A stretch of DNA of 64,000 nucleotides from Acidobacteriaceae bacterium. Its GTDB lineage: Bacteria; Acidobacteriota; Terriglobia; Terriglobales; Acidobacteriaceae. A model generated the notes under the pieces. It was not told the DNA's origin and did no database searches. It worked only from the letters and a program-made list of their open reading frames with translations. Each line of letters opens with the position of its first letter. Within the stretch, counting starts at the first letter, position 1. Shown in pieces: positions 42,673 to 51,946 of the stretch. The position numbers and the translations under genes were made by a program. The stretch is taken from NCBI GenBank assembly GCA_003134655.1, contig PLBY01000154.1, forward strand, positions 101,145 to 165,144, written 5' to 3'.

Positions 42673-43351
42673 AAAAACGCAGCCGGTACGTCTTGTGATC
42701 GCCGATGACCACCCGATTTTCCGCGACGGTCTGCGGCGTTTGCTGGAGGCCGAGGCTGATCTTAAGGTTCTAGGGGAAGCGTCGGACGGAGCCGAAGCGG
42801 TGAAGCTGGCGAAACAGCTGAAGCCCGACATTCTACTGCTCGATCTGGCGATGCCGAAGCACCCGGGGCTGGAAGCCTTGCGGGATCTGAGTATGCCCGC
42901 GAACGCGACTCCGGTGCGGGTGATTCTGCTGACGGCGGCGGCGGAAAAAGGGCAGATTGTGGAAGCGCTGCAACTAGGCGCGCGCGGAGTGGTGCTGAAG
43001 GATTCCGCGACCCAGTTGTTGCTGAAGGCGATTCACACGGTCATGGCGGGCGAATACTGGGTGGGACGCGAGAGCGTCTCGAATCTAGTGCAGTACCTGC
43101 GGACATTGATGCAGTCTTCGCATGACGAGGCGCGGCAGAAGAAGTTCGGCCTGACGCCGCGCGAACTGGAGATCGTTTCGGCTGTGGTGGCGGGGTACTC
43201 CAACAAGGAAATAGCGGAATACTTCAAGATCAGCGAAGATACGGTCAAACATCATCTCAGCAATATTTTTGACAAGCTGGGGGTCTCGACTCGCCTGGAA
43301 CTGGCGCTGTTTGCGGTGAATCAGGCGCTGCCGCTGAAAAGCATTGCCTGA
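42662..43351 (+). CDS. NarL/FixJ-family response regulator
   Basis: 229 aa from ATG 42662, eleven bases inside the kinase gene, with GGGGA upstream; an in-frame ATG at 42647 is possible. The receiver domain has the acidic pocket (VIADDHPIFRDGLRR), phospho-acceptor D61 in ILLLDLAMP, and the later LLTAAAE and VLKDSA. The LuxR-type helix-turn-helix is LTPRELEIVSAVVAGYSNKE, then ISEDTVKHHLSNIFDKLGV. It should activate or repress transcription when phosphorylated by the kinase upstream. The dyad at 40729-40746 is a possible target. Confidence 0.93.
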   Translation: MNFKKTQPVRLVIADDHPIFRDGLRRLLEAEADLKVLGEASDGAEAVKLAKQLKPDILLLDLAMPKHPGLEALRDLSMPANATPVRVILLTAAAEKGQIVEALQLGARGVVLKDSATQLLLKAIHTVMAGEYWVGRESVSNLVQYLRTLMQSSHDEARQKKFGLTPRELEIVSAVVAGYSNKEIAEYFKISEDTVKHHLSNIFDKLGVSTRLELALFAVNQALPLKSIA

Positions 43352-43379
43352 GAACAGTTTGCAGGAAGGTGCTATTCGG

Positions 43380-43396
43380 TGGCACTTCCGTGCCAT
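43380..43396. repeat. 17-bp palindromic repeat, copy 2 (inverse of 34084-34100)
   Basis: TGGCACTTCCGTGCCAT is the exact reverse complement of the 17-mer at 34084-34100. It lies 28 bp after the response-regulator stop and could serve as its transcript-end hairpin. Confidence 0.6.
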
Positions 43397-43481
43397 TGGC
43401 TGTAGGAGGAGCGAATACTAGAATCCTTGCTACACACTAGCCTTTTGAAACAGTGGGTACAGAAATCAGTGTGCAGCAGTG

Positions 43482-43507
43482 GTGCCCTTGAGGAAAGTGT
43501 AGGGCAC
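43482..43507 (+). promoter_or_regulatory. Leader hairpin before the Flp pilin gene
   Basis: Arms GTGCCCT (43482-43488) and AGGGCAC (43501-43507) enclose 12 bases. It ends 29 bp before the GTG start, probably within the 5'-UTR. It may affect mRNA stability or translation of the pilin, or be an operator. Confidence 0.4.
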
Positions 43508-43536
43508 GGTCTGTAGAAGTGAGAAAGAGGAGCCCC

Positions 43537-43701
43537 GTGGCAAAACGTTTACAGCAGCTCTGGAACGATGAGCAGGGACAGGACATTGCGGAATACGCAG
43601 TGATGTTGGCTGTGATCCTGGTAATCGTCGTGGGCACCATCCGGCTCATCGGGTCGAATGCCAACAACGTGTTTTCTCAAGTCGGAAGCGCGATTCAGTA
43701 G
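43537..43701 (+). CDS. Flp/Fap-type type IVb pilin
   Basis: 54 aa from GTG 43537, chosen because GAGGAG lies four bases upstream; a GTG at 43519 is the alternative. The sequence NDEQGQDIAEYAVMLAVILV has the Flp pattern: a charged leader with glycine for prepilin-peptidase cleavage, EY in the mature N-terminus, and a hydrophobic helix. Flp pilins form tight-adherence (tad) fimbriae. No tad/cpa secretion genes are in the window, so this is an orphan pilin gene here. It follows a two-component pair that may regulate it. Confidence 0.85.
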   Translation: MAKRLQQLWNDEQGQDIAEYAVMLAVILVIVVGTIRLIGSNANNVFSQVGSAIQ

Positions 43702-43826
43702 TCAGCAATCCGACGACGCCCGACGAAGATTGTGAGTTGGGGTCGTTGAGCCCGCCAAGGTACCGCAGGTCTGAGCCTTCTCGTCATTGTTTATCCCGCC
43801 TGCCTGAAGTTCCGGATCCACTTAAC

Positions 43827-45593
43827 TTATTTCTGTTCCGTCTGTGAGGGCGAGGACGTGGTGAGAGCCACCTTGTCTGTGCCCCCGGTAGACAACCGGG
43901 TGAGGTAGGGGAAGAACGGAGTAATCTCAAACTCCATTTTCTCGCGGGCGGAGGTCAGAGCGACGGGCTTGGCCTTGGAGAGTTCCGCCTGATCGGTCCA
44001 GGGATCGACTTTGATGCGTCCGCCCAAAGGCAGAGCCGCGATCTGGTCGAGGCGCTTGGCGTCGAGCTCAGGAGCTCCGGCGAGCAAACTCGACATGCGG
44101 ATGCTCTTGCCACCGGCAAAATTGTTTCCCAGGTGCGGGCGGATCAAATGCGGGAGGTCGGGCCCCTTCTGCTGCAAAGCCTTCAGAAATAATCCTGCAT
44201 TGCCCAGCTTATCCTTGTAAGGAGAGTTCTTGAGCAGTTCGAGAGCCTTCGTGTCGGCCGCTTCCTCGTCCGCCCCAGAGCGCTTGAAGTCGAGGCGCTG
44301 GAACGACTCTTCGTCGGGGAAGAACAGCTTGTCGTTAAAAGCGAGTTTGGTGTCGAAGTGGTGTCCCAGCACAATGTGGCTGAGTTCATGAGCCAGGACC
44401 ATGGCCAGGGACGCTTCATCGGGAAGAACATCGAGCAGACCGCGGCTGATGACGATGGTGTGGCCGATGGTGAACGATTCGAGAGGCGCCGTCAATAAGA
44501 CGCGGCAGCGAATGTCTCCCTGCAGGTCAATGTTGTTGGTGACCAGCAGATTGTTGACCACGGTCGCCAAGATCTTGTCGACCTCGCCCGAAGGCGCGAG
44601 CAAACCAATCTTCTGAAGACGGTCGACGGCGTTTTCTTCGGCCTGCTTTTCCCACATGCGCTCGGCGACGACGGGCGTGGCGTCGGCACCGACGGCGCTC
44701 TGGTCATTCACGGACTGCGGCGAATCGATCAGAATCTGCGTGAACTCTTCGTTCTTGTTCAGGACTTTGAGATCATAGCCCCAGAGCCGGGTCTGCGCCT
44801 TGAAGTGCAGACTCTTGGTCAGTCCGGTCTTGAGGTTCGATTCTTCGGTGTAGACGTAGGCCGGGAGCCAAGTGCCCGGACGCATGTTCAGGCGCCAGCT
44901 GTCGAAGTGGAAGAAGAAGTTGATTTTAGGTTGCGGATAATAGCTTCCGTTGAAGCGGACGACGTTGTACTCCTGGTCTTCGACCCAGATTCTGCCCATG
45001 AATCGCGCGGTCTTCTGGCCTTCCTTGGGCTGGACATCGATGACGAGGCAGCGGATTTCGCCAAGAAATTCGCGGCGCACGAAGGTGAAGTTGTAGTACT
45101 TCTTCTGGAAATCGGAGTCGAGCACCACCATCTGGGCGAAGCCCAAGGGCAGGAAGTGCAGGGAGTAGACTCCGGTGAGCTTGGTGAGCATGCGATGGCC
45201 GAAGCCAGGCTGGCCAACGAAAGAAACGTCTTCGGGGCCGTCGGACATGTCGAGGCGGCCGAGAAAATATTGATCTTTCACCGGACTCGCATTTCCGCTG
45301 GCATCGTTCTTCAAGTCCTGCAGGTAGGTCTCAACCAGCGGGTGCATGTGGCGCATCTGCGCCATGAACAAATGCTCGCGCTGCACTACGCGGTCGAGGA
45401 CGTCATTGAGCGTGAGTGCGGCCGCAGGAAGAGATTCGGTGGTTTGAGAGGGCGCGGTGGCGGGTGCGGCCGGAGCGGTCGTGGGATTCAAGGCCGACTG
45501 CGCCGGAGAAGGCGGAGGATCCTGCGCGGTGGCGGAAAATGCGCACACCAACAAAAGAAGAACCACAATGAAGCCCGAACGAACGATTCGCAT
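43827..45593 (-). CDS. Exported M48-family metalloprotease
   Basis: 588 aa from ATG 45593 (AGAAGG five bases upstream). A GTG at 45617, overlapping the previous stop, is possible but less well supported. There is a signal peptide (FIVVLLLLVCAFSATAQ) and a Pro/Ala/Thr-rich linker. A roughly 230-residue N-terminal domain with FLGRIWVEDQEYNVVRF-like beta text resembles an outer-membrane lipoprotein-sorting fold. The Zn-protease domain has VLAHELSHIVLGHHFD (H402, E403, H406) and a likely third ligand in RSGADEEAADTKALELL. M48 enzymes are often envelope quality-control proteases. It is translationally close to the TonB gene upstream. Confidence 0.87.
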   Translation of the reverse strand: MRIVRSGFIVVLLLLVCAFSATAQDPPPSPAQSALNPTTAPAAPATAPSQTTESLPAAALTLNDVLDRVVQREHLFMAQMRHMHPLVETYLQDLKNDASGNASPVKDQYFLGRLDMSDGPEDVSFVGQPGFGHRMLTKLTGVYSLHFLPLGFAQMVVLDSDFQKKYYNFTFVRREFLGEIRCLVIDVQPKEGQKTARFMGRIWVEDQEYNVVRFNGSYYPQPKINFFFHFDSWRLNMRPGTWLPAYVYTEESNLKTGLTKSLHFKAQTRLWGYDLKVLNKNEEFTQILIDSPQSVNDQSAVGADATPVVAERMWEKQAEENAVDRLQKIGLLAPSGEVDKILATVVNNLLVTNNIDLQGDIRCRVLLTAPLESFTIGHTIVISRGLLDVLPDEASLAMVLAHELSHIVLGHHFDTKLAFNDKLFFPDEESFQRLDFKRSGADEEAADTKALELLKNSPYKDKLGNAGLFLKALQQKGPDLPHLIRPHLGNNFAGGKSIRMSSLLAGAPELDAKRLDQIAALPLGGRIKVDPWTDQAELSKAKPVALTSAREKMEFEITPFFPYLTRLSTGGTDKVALTTSSPSQTEQK

Positions 45594-45613
45594 AAAGACC
45601 TTCTGGGAGTCGA

Positions 45614-46651
45614 TCACGCTAACTGAAAAATAATATGCAAAACGACCGTCGAGTCTGAGGGTTGGCCGTCCTGCAAAGCGGGCTTGAAGCGAATCTGCTC
45701 GGCGGCATGTACAGCCGCGTCGTCCAGACCGTGCCCCAGTCCATGAACAATTCTCAACACGCGCAGTTTACCGGATGCTTCAAGAACAACTTCGAGAAGA
45801 ACCTCGCCCTCGATGCGCTTGGAGCGGGCTTCTTCCGTGTAGATGGGAGTCGGCTTGGAAAGGATTTCCGCGGGAACAATCTTTGCCGCCGCTTGCGCCG
45901 CGGGCCGTGATTGCACCGTGGGAGGAGCGGGAACGTCGGCGTCACCGAATCCTGCCTGACGAACTACGCCTCGGGGAGACGAAGAGGAGGCGTTGCCGGT
46001 GGCAACGCCACCGCCGAATCCTGTGCTGGCAACCACGCCGCGGGCGCCCTTGGCCCCGCCTGTTCCATTTCCGTAGCCCGGTCCGGTGGGCATATCAAAT
46101 CCGCCAGCCTGCGCGATATTGACGGCTCTGGTTTGAGTGGTTTTCGCGGGCACACCGTTGGGATCGCCGAAGCCGCCAGTCTGAACTTTGTCTGGAGCGC
46201 GATCGATGGTTTGCGGTGCGGAACTTCCGGTCGAAAAGACGTTCGTCCGCACGATTTGTTTCGGGATGACCGCGGCAGTCGGAGGAAGAGGGTCGACTTT
46301 CTTGGCGGCGATTTTCACTTCGGGAGCGGGCGCGTCCTCCACTTTCGGCTTGGGCTGCGGCTGAGGAACGGGTAGGCGCAACGCTGCGGGCGGCGGATCG
46401 AGTTCCGCGACTAAAACTGGTTTCAGTTGCCGTTGCGGAGTGTGATTCACCGGGACGGGGGTTGGAACCAACTCGATCGCGTGGTAGTCCTTCTTCGGGC
46501 TCTCAAGAATCTCGGGGTGGAGAACCGGGATCCAGACGAGAATCCCAATGACCACGGCCTGTGTGCCATAGCTTAAGACAAACTCGGACCACGGCATCTT
46601 CCATCGCGGGAGCGGTGAGAACAAGTTCGATTCGCTAGAGGGGGACGCCAT
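45614..46651 (-). CDS. TonB-family protein
   Basis: 345 aa from ATG 46651; the frame is open nine codons further back. One N-terminal helix (LSYGTQAVVIGILVWIPVL, about 27-45), a Pro/Lys-rich spacer, a Gly-rich middle (TGPGYGNGTGGAKGARGVVA) and a C-terminal TonB domain (about 265-345: SKPTPIYTEEARSKRIEGEV, VLEASGKLRVLRIVHGLGHG, IRFKPALQDGQPS). It transmits energy to outer-membrane receptors or has a related envelope role. Its stop overlaps the GTG upstream of the M48 gene, so the two are co-transcribed. Confidence 0.85.
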   Translation of the reverse strand: MASPSSESNLFSPLPRWKMPWSEFVLSYGTQAVVIGILVWIPVLHPEILESPKKDYHAIELVPTPVPVNHTPQRQLKPVLVAELDPPPAALRLPVPQPQPKPKVEDAPAPEVKIAAKKVDPLPPTAAVIPKQIVRTNVFSTGSSAPQTIDRAPDKVQTGGFGDPNGVPAKTTQTRAVNIAQAGGFDMPTGPGYGNGTGGAKGARGVVASTGFGGGVATGNASSSSPRGVVRQAGFGDADVPAPPTVQSRPAAQAAAKIVPAEILSKPTPIYTEEARSKRIEGEVLLEVVLEASGKLRVLRIVHGLGHGLDDAAVHAAEQIRFKPALQDGQPSDSTVVLHIIFQLA

Positions 46652-46955
46652 ATTGATTCTGATGCTGCAGTGTTGCAAACCGGGAATCTAGTGTAAAAGT
46701 TTTCCCTGCCCTTCTTTGGATGCTGGGAACCCGGGAAGGTAGGGTCCAGCTAAAGTGTACTATTTTGCCTTCAGTTATGCACGATAGAGGCCATTTCCCC
46801 AGGCGGAGGGTTACGTGTAAATAATTCACAATCAATGGGTTGCGGAATATGCGTGGAGGCACTGGGAGGCTTGGGGTGGGTATCGTGCAAAAAAATACAC
46901 CATACGGAGACAGAATTCCCGACAGTAAGCTGCCGTCGGGGGGCGCGGGTTAGGT

Positions 46956-48314
46956 TCAGCAGCGAACGATTTTGCTGCTCTCAATCCCTTGAGTGGCGTT
47001 GCGGGTGTCGACTACCAGCTGCGATTCCTGAACGATGCGGCGATAGTCGTAGTCGGAGTGGTCGGTCACGATAACGACGCAGTCGTATTGGCCGAGGTCT
47101 TTCAGTTCGGAGCACTTCATCTGCAGGTCGTATTTCCGGCCTTTTCCGATGAAGGGGAAGTAGGGATCGTGGTAGCTGACCTGGGCTCCGTCTTTCTGTA
47201 GGAGTTCAATGATGGTGAGCGCAGGCGACTCGCGCAGATCGTCGATGTCTTTCTTGTAGGCTACGCCGAGGATCAGAACCTTCGCACCATTCACCGATTT
47301 CTTGTGGCGGTTCAGCGCGTGGCTCACCGAGGAGAGAACGTGGTAGGGCATGTTGTTGTTGATCTCTCCGGCAAGCTCGATGAAGCGAGTGCGAAAATCA
47401 AATTCTTTGGCCTTCCACGAGAGATAGAAAGGATCGATGGGAATGCAATGCCCGCCCAGGCCGGGACCGGGATAAAAGGGATGAAAGCCGAAGGGCTTGG
47501 TGGAAGCGGCTTTGATGACCTCCCAGATATCGATGTCCATGCGGAGGCACAACAGCTTCAGTTCGTTGACCAGGGCGATGTTGACGCAGCGGTAAATGTT
47601 TTCCAGTAGTTTGGTCATCTCCGCAGCGGCGGGGGAGGAAACAGGAACGGTGCGATTGAAGATGGAGCCGTAAAGCGCGCCGGCGAGTTGGGAGGCCTGC
47701 GGGTTTAATCCACCGACGACCTTCGGAATATCGCGGCGGGCGACGGTGGTATTGCCGGGATCCTCACGTTCGGGGGAGAACGCTACGAAGAATTCTTTTC
47801 CCGTGAGAGGCTGGTTGCGCGCGGCTTTCAGCCCGGCCTTATTTTCCTTCTCGAGGATCGGGATCATCACTTCTTCCGTTGTGCCGGGGTATGTCGTACT
47901 CTCAAGCACGACCAGTTGTCCGGCGCGCAGATGAGGAGCAATGGAGTGAGTGGTGTCGGTGATGAAGCTGAGATCGGGTTCGTGGTATTCATTCAGCGGA
48001 GTGGGGACGCAGATGATGATGGCGTCCATCTCCTCGATACGGGCATAGTCGCTGGTGGCCGAAAAGCCTTGCGCCTTGGCGGCCTGGATCTCCTCAGGCG
48101 CGATACGGTAGATGTAGGAACCGCCCTTGGCGAGGGTATCGACCTTGCGGGCGTCGATGTCGAAGCCGGTTACGGGAAAATTTTCTTCGCTATACAACAG
48201 AGCCAGGGGAAGGCCGACGTATCCCAGGCCGATGATGCCCACGCGGGCCTGATGCTGCTGGATTCTGGTGTTGAGTTGTTCCAAAGATGTATCTGCGGCA
48301 GGGAAAGGCGTCAT
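46956..48314 (-). CDS. Nucleotide-sugar dehydrogenase (UDP-N-acetylglucosamine/mannosamine 6-dehydrogenase type)
   Basis: 452 aa from ATG 48314. The N-terminal Rossmann domain begins RVGIIGLGYVGLPLALLYSE, the central domain contains FVAFSPEREDPGNTTVARRD and AEMTKLLENIYRCVNIALVN, and the catalytic cysteine is C290 in GPGLGGHCIPIDPFYLSWKA. The C-terminal domain has VLILGVAYKKDIDDLRESPA. These enzymes oxidise UDP-GlcNAc or UDP-ManNAc (WbpA/TviB/WecC class) to the uronic acid with two NAD+, feeding capsule, O-antigen or exopolysaccharide. Specificity cannot be fixed from sequence. It is divergent from the DUF218 gene. Confidence 0.9.
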   Translation of the reverse strand: MTPFPAADTSLEQLNTRIQQHQARVGIIGLGYVGLPLALLYSEENFPVTGFDIDARKVDTLAKGGSYIYRIAPEEIQAAKAQGFSATSDYARIEEMDAIIICVPTPLNEYHEPDLSFITDTTHSIAPHLRAGQLVVLESTTYPGTTEEVMIPILEKENKAGLKAARNQPLTGKEFFVAFSPEREDPGNTTVARRDIPKVVGGLNPQASQLAGALYGSIFNRTVPVSSPAAAEMTKLLENIYRCVNIALVNELKLLCLRMDIDIWEVIKAASTKPFGFHPFYPGPGLGGHCIPIDPFYLSWKAKEFDFRTRFIELAGEINNNMPYHVLSSVSHALNRHKKSVNGAKVLILGVAYKKDIDDLRESPALTIIELLQKDGAQVSYHDPYFPFIGKGRKYDLQMKCSELKDLGQYDCVVIVTDHSDYDYRRIVQESQLVVDTRNATQGIESSKIVRC

Positions 48315-48346
48315 GAAGTTATCCAGTATAAAGCGCAGTGCAGAGC

Positions 48347-49033
48347 ATGAAAACATTCGATTCTAGCATGCAGAAGACCGGCCATTTCGCGCGCGGGCCA
48401 GCAGGAAGCGGGCAAAACCAATTTGGGAGCTTCAGGGGACTGAATCCGTTGACGAAGAGAAGACTTGTCTGGATGCTGGCGGTTTCACTCACCGCGATGC
48501 TGGTGGCGTTCGCGGCGGATGCGGGCCGGTTGCTGGTGGTGGATGCTCCGCAGCTGTCGGACGTGATTCTGGTTCTCGCGGGTGAGACGGATCGCCGTCC
48601 GCAGCGTGCACTGCAGTTGCTCGATCAGGGCTATGGCCGCCGGCTGGTGATCGACGTTCCAGCCGCAGCCAGGGTCTACGACTTTACGCAACTCCAGTTG
48701 GCCGAGAAGTACATCGCGGGTCTTCCGCAAGCGGCATCGGTCCGCATCTGTCCGATTGTGGGGCTCTCGACCCGCGACGAAGCGCGCGACGCAGAGAAAT
48801 GTCTGGCGGGCGAAGAGGGCAGCCGGATCTTGATCGTCACATCGGAGTTCCACACCCGCCGCTCGCTGAGCATTTTCCGCCACGAGGTTCAGGGGAAGTC
48901 CTTCTCGGTTGCTGCGGCTCGCGACGAGACGCAGTTCGGGACACGTTGGTGGACCCACCGGCAGTGGGCCAAGACTTGCGTAGACGAATGGCTGCGGCTG
49001 CTGTGGTGGACCGCGGTTGAACGGTGGCATTGA
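48347..49033 (+). CDS. DUF218 (SanA/ElyC/YdcF-like) membrane protein
   Basis: About 228 aa from ATG 48347; other starts (GTG 48338, ATG 48368) are possible. One N-terminal helix (VWMLAVSLTAMLVAFAADA) leads to a DUF218 domain: DVILVLAGETDRRPQRALQL, LIVTSEFHTRRSLSIFRHEV and the terminal WWTHRQWAKTCVDEWLRLL. DUF218 proteins are linked to envelope integrity and lipid-carrier metabolism. It is divergent from the nucleotide-sugar dehydrogenase, supporting an envelope polysaccharide context. Confidence 0.75.
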   Translation: MKTFDSSMQKTGHFARGPAGSGQNQFGSFRGLNPLTKRRLVWMLAVSLTAMLVAFAADAGRLLVVDAPQLSDVILVLAGETDRRPQRALQLLDQGYGRRLVIDVPAAARVYDFTQLQLAEKYIAGLPQAASVRICPIVGLSTRDEARDAEKCLAGEEGSRILIVTSEFHTRRSLSIFRHEVQGKSFSVAAARDETQFGTRWWTHRQWAKTCVDEWLRLLWWTAVERWH

Positions 49034-49080
49034 GCAGAACTGCCTGCCCAGAGCGGAAAGTACGGGGAAGTTGTAGATGA

Positions 49081-49097
49081 GTTTTCCACTGGAAAAC
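49081..49097. promoter_or_regulatory. 17-bp dyad GTTTTCCACTGGAAAAC
   Basis: Perfect 7-bp arms around ACT, 48 bp after the DUF218 stop and about 190 bp before the FecR-like start. Operator or weak terminator hairpin; role unknown. Confidence 0.35.
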
Positions 49098-49289
49098 GGT
49101 TTGCCTAGCACAAAGGGCATTGACGGACAACAATCTAGGAGGGTACGATTCAATGAACGGTCACCTAGCTAGTTATTAACGGGGTGTGGGAATGAGCATG
49201 TCTGCTTTCCGCGGGATGGCAAGTTGCGTGCTAAAGCCATTCGGATTTCCATCACCCAAGTTCATCTCCGAAGGATGGAAGTGCTTGCC

Positions 49290-49970
49290 ATGATGAGGGC
49301 TTTATACTTGAAGATCCTGAGCTGCCTGATGGTCATGATTTCCCCGGCTGCTTTGTTTGCAGCGGACCAACCTGCTGCCATGCTCTACAGCCATGGAACC
49401 GCATTGCTCAATGGCAACAGCATCGCAAGGTCGTCGGCTATCTTTTTTGGCGACTTGGTGCAGACGAATCCGGGCTCCGTCGCCAACATCAGTGCTACAG
49501 GTTCAAGCGTCTTGGTTCTGAATGACTCGCTGATTCAGTATGAGGGCAGCAGTCTCAAGTTGGAACACGGAGGCGTAACCATATCGACCTCGAAATCGCT
49601 GGCGACTCGCGCTGGCGACGTCATCGTGTCACCGACCGCTAGTGTTTGGACCGAATTTGAAGTCAGAGATGTCGATGGTAGGGTCCAGATCGCGGCGCGA
49701 AAGGGCGACCTGACCATCAGCGATGCCAGCGGGACCACTACACTGGCACAAGGTCAGCAGACCACTCGAGATGAGTCACAGTCGCAGACGGACAACAAGA
49801 CCGACAACCGGAAGAGGAAGAAGAGGGTAGCTGCTGCAGCCGTTCCTGGCGCAGCGCAAGGGATTTTCAACTCTCCGGTGGCAATCGGAATTGGCGCGGG
49901 ACTTATTGTCGGTGGGACAGCGTGGGTGCTATCCAAGAGCGATGATCCGGTAAGTCCAGCCAAGCCATGA
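49290..49970 (+). CDS. FecR-like exported protein with C-terminal glycine-rich membrane segment
   Basis: About 226 aa from ATG 49290 (GGAAG eight bases upstream); ATG 49275 and the far-upstream start are alternatives. A signal sequence (LKILSCLMVMISPAALFAAD) is followed by a FecR-like beta domain (RSSAIFFGDLVQTNPGSVAN, VEVRDVDGRVQIAARKGDLT-like text), a Gln/Asp/Lys-rich linker and a terminal glycine-zipper helix (VAIGIGAGLIVGGTAWVLSK). FecR domains usually sense or bind surface signals and partner sigma factors, but none is nearby. It could be a surface or matrix protein. Confidence 0.65.
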   Translation: MMRALYLKILSCLMVMISPAALFAADQPAAMLYSHGTALLNGNSIARSSAIFFGDLVQTNPGSVANISATGSSVLVLNDSLIQYEGSSLKLEHGGVTISTSKSLATRAGDVIVSPTASVWTEFEVRDVDGRVQIAARKGDLTISDASGTTTLAQGQQTTRDESQSQTDNKTDNRKRKKRVAAAAVPGAAQGIFNSPVAIGIGAGLIVGGTAWVLSKSDDPVSPAKP

Positions 49971-50131
49971 ACTCCTAGGGCATATCCGACAATGAAGTCC
50001 GTCTTCGTCGATGCGCCGCCACGAGAAGCGACGTCCCACAAATGTTTGTGACCCTCGGCCAGCAAATCCTGAATGTGAAAATGAAAAAGGTAGAGTCGCC
50101 ATCGACTCGCCCTCTCTCTCTTGAAGGACTT

Positions 50132-50981
50132 TCAGTGCTGCACTGAACCCACCAGATCGTTCTTCATCAGGCTGACTTCCACCCGCCCTCCGGTGGTGTG
50201 CTTCGCCATTGTTCCATCTGCGCCAGCCACCGGCGAGCTGCCCATGCTCATCACGTAAATGCGGTAGACCGGGATCTGGTGGTTGAGCACCAGGTAACGC
50301 ACTACCGAGTCCGCTATCTTCCTGTGGGCTCGCAATTGCAGTCTGTCCGCGACCTGGAGAAAACCCGCGGACCTCGATGATGTAGCTGCGCTGATCCTTC
50401 AGCGGAGCGGCCATCTCGTCGAGCGCATCCTTCGCCGCCTTGCTCAGAACGGTCCAGCCAGCACGGAAGCGAATTTCAGTTTGCCCGCTCCCTTTGTACT
50501 GATCGAGGCTCCCTACCATCTGCTCCGCAGTGGAGACCCGCGTCGCGACTTGGGTCGCCGCCGTCTGCGCCAGCTGCGCCTTGTTGCTGGCATCGGTCGC
50601 ATGCTGGTCCGCCAGGCTGCTCTTCTCCGACGCCAGCTGAATGCCTTGTTGCGCGCGCCCATCCACATCCTTGATCGTCTTGCTGTTTTCTGAGGTCAAC
50701 TCATCCAGTTCGTTGATGCGGTCCCGAATGGGCCCCACCTGGCGCTGCACGTACTTCTTGCTGGCAAACGGGTGCGTCACCAGATTCACAAAGTTGGGAT
50801 CATCGCCGTCCCAGAAATCCTTGGGAGTTGAGGGCGGGAGCGGTTCTCTCTCGCTCGCGCTCTGCGAAGCGGAAGCCGTCGCTGCCGGCTGTGCGTTTGA
50901 GTTTGAGTCGGGTTGCTGCGCGAACCCCGGAAGCGCAAGCGCGATGAACAGGAGCATGGATAGGAACGTTCGATTTTTCAT
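50132..50981 (-). pseudogene. Frameshifted OmpA-like exported protein
   Basis: Read leftward from ATG 50981: signal peptide (LSMLLFIALALPGFAQ), spacer, a coiled-coil region (SLADQHATDASNKAQLAQTA) and the start of an OmpA-like peptidoglycan-binding domain (RSYIIEVRGF). At the AAAA run 50360-50363 the frame is lost. Removing one base restores QVADRLQLRAHRKIADSVVR, then YLVLNHQIPVYRIYVMSMGS, to the stop at 50132. Without correction the frame runs on into non-homologous sequence. This may be a genuine single-base lesion or an assembly error. The 5' side abuts an IS66 remnant, so the promoter may be lost. If intact it would bind cell-wall peptidoglycan. Confidence 0.72.
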
Positions 50982-51102
50982 TTTTGACGTTCTTCTGCCG
51001 AGTGGCACATTGGGGGCTCCACTCCAGCCAGATGGGGTCTTTCTAACCTCTAGATTGTGTACTGGGCGCCCCTGATAGCTGGTCCCCTCTCGTTGCCACT
51101 TT

Positions 51103-51753
51103 GACCTCCTGGGACAGTTCGAAGGCATTCTGCAAACTGACGGATACGCGGCTTATGACCAGATCGGCGGGACGAGAATGGTACATGCCGCTTGTTGGGC
51201 TCATGCTAGAAGACAGTTTTTCGAAGCGGTGCAGCTAAATCCACGAGACCCGGTTGCAAGTCCAATTGTGGCGCGGATGGACGAACTGTTCGCCGTCGAC
51301 GCGGAAGCTCGCCGCAGAGTAATTGGTCTCACTGGGCGTCATGCTCTGCGTCAGGAAAGAGCCAAGCCTCTCGTGGATGAGATCCGCAGCAAGATCGAGG
51401 CAGCGCAGTCCGTTGCATTGCCCTCCAGTGCACTGAGCAAGGCCTGCCAATACGCGCTCGCACTGTGGAGGAAGCTTATGCGATTCCTGGAATATCCGGA
51501 ACTTGAGCTGAGCAACAACCTTGCGGAGAATTCGATGCGTCCCGTGGCACTGGGTCGAAAGAACTGGATACACATCGGCAGTCCGCACGCGGGACCTAAG
51601 GTCGCGGCGATCCTTTCGGTCGTGGAAAGCTGCCGACGGCTGAAAGTCTCCGTGCGTGACTATCTGGCAACGATTCTCCCCGGACTTGCCGATGTCACGA
51701 TCCAGCACCTCCCAGACCTCACTCCCGCTGCGTGGGTCGCCCAGCATTCATAG
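51103..51753 (+). mobile_element. IS66-family transposase remnant (C-terminal part)
   Basis: Reading frame without its own start: LLGQFEGILQTDGYAAYDQI followed by MVHAACWAHARRQFFEAVQL, then RFLEYPELELSNNLAENSMR and PVALGRKNWIHIGSPHAGPK. These are the C-terminal half of the IS66 transposase, including the DGY and the NNLAEN glutamate region. The N-terminal two thirds, the accessory TnpA/TnpB genes and inverted repeats were not found, so it is dead. The stop is at 51751-51753. It presumably deleted or displaced the upstream part of neighbouring genes. Confidence 0.85.
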
Positions 51754-51946
51754 ACTCACGCGACGGAGTTGTTAGAGTGAAGCCGATTTGCGACAACAAC
51801 CGCATAGTATCCCTGTTTGCCGACAAATTGGAAGTTATGGCGTGGTGGCTCGAGTCGAGACGCCGAATGCGGCCACTTTTAACCGATTCGCCGCTTTTCA
51901 GGGTTGCCGAGCGACAACATTCCCAAATTGATGTGAAAGCCGCAAC
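51754..51946. other. Gap after the IS66 remnant
   Basis: 193 bp with no recognised gene; IS66 right-end repeats were not identifiable by eye. Confidence 0.35.

Noticed and set aside
46918..46940. Hairpin CCCGA...TCGGG after the nucleotide-sugar dehydrogenase
   Set aside because: Stem is short and interrupted and no T-run follows immediately, so I did not call a terminator.
50132..51128. 399-residue leftward open frame as an intact protein
   Set aside because: After residue about 210 its sequence is unrelated to OmpA, while the alternate frame continues the domain, so the frame is broken.
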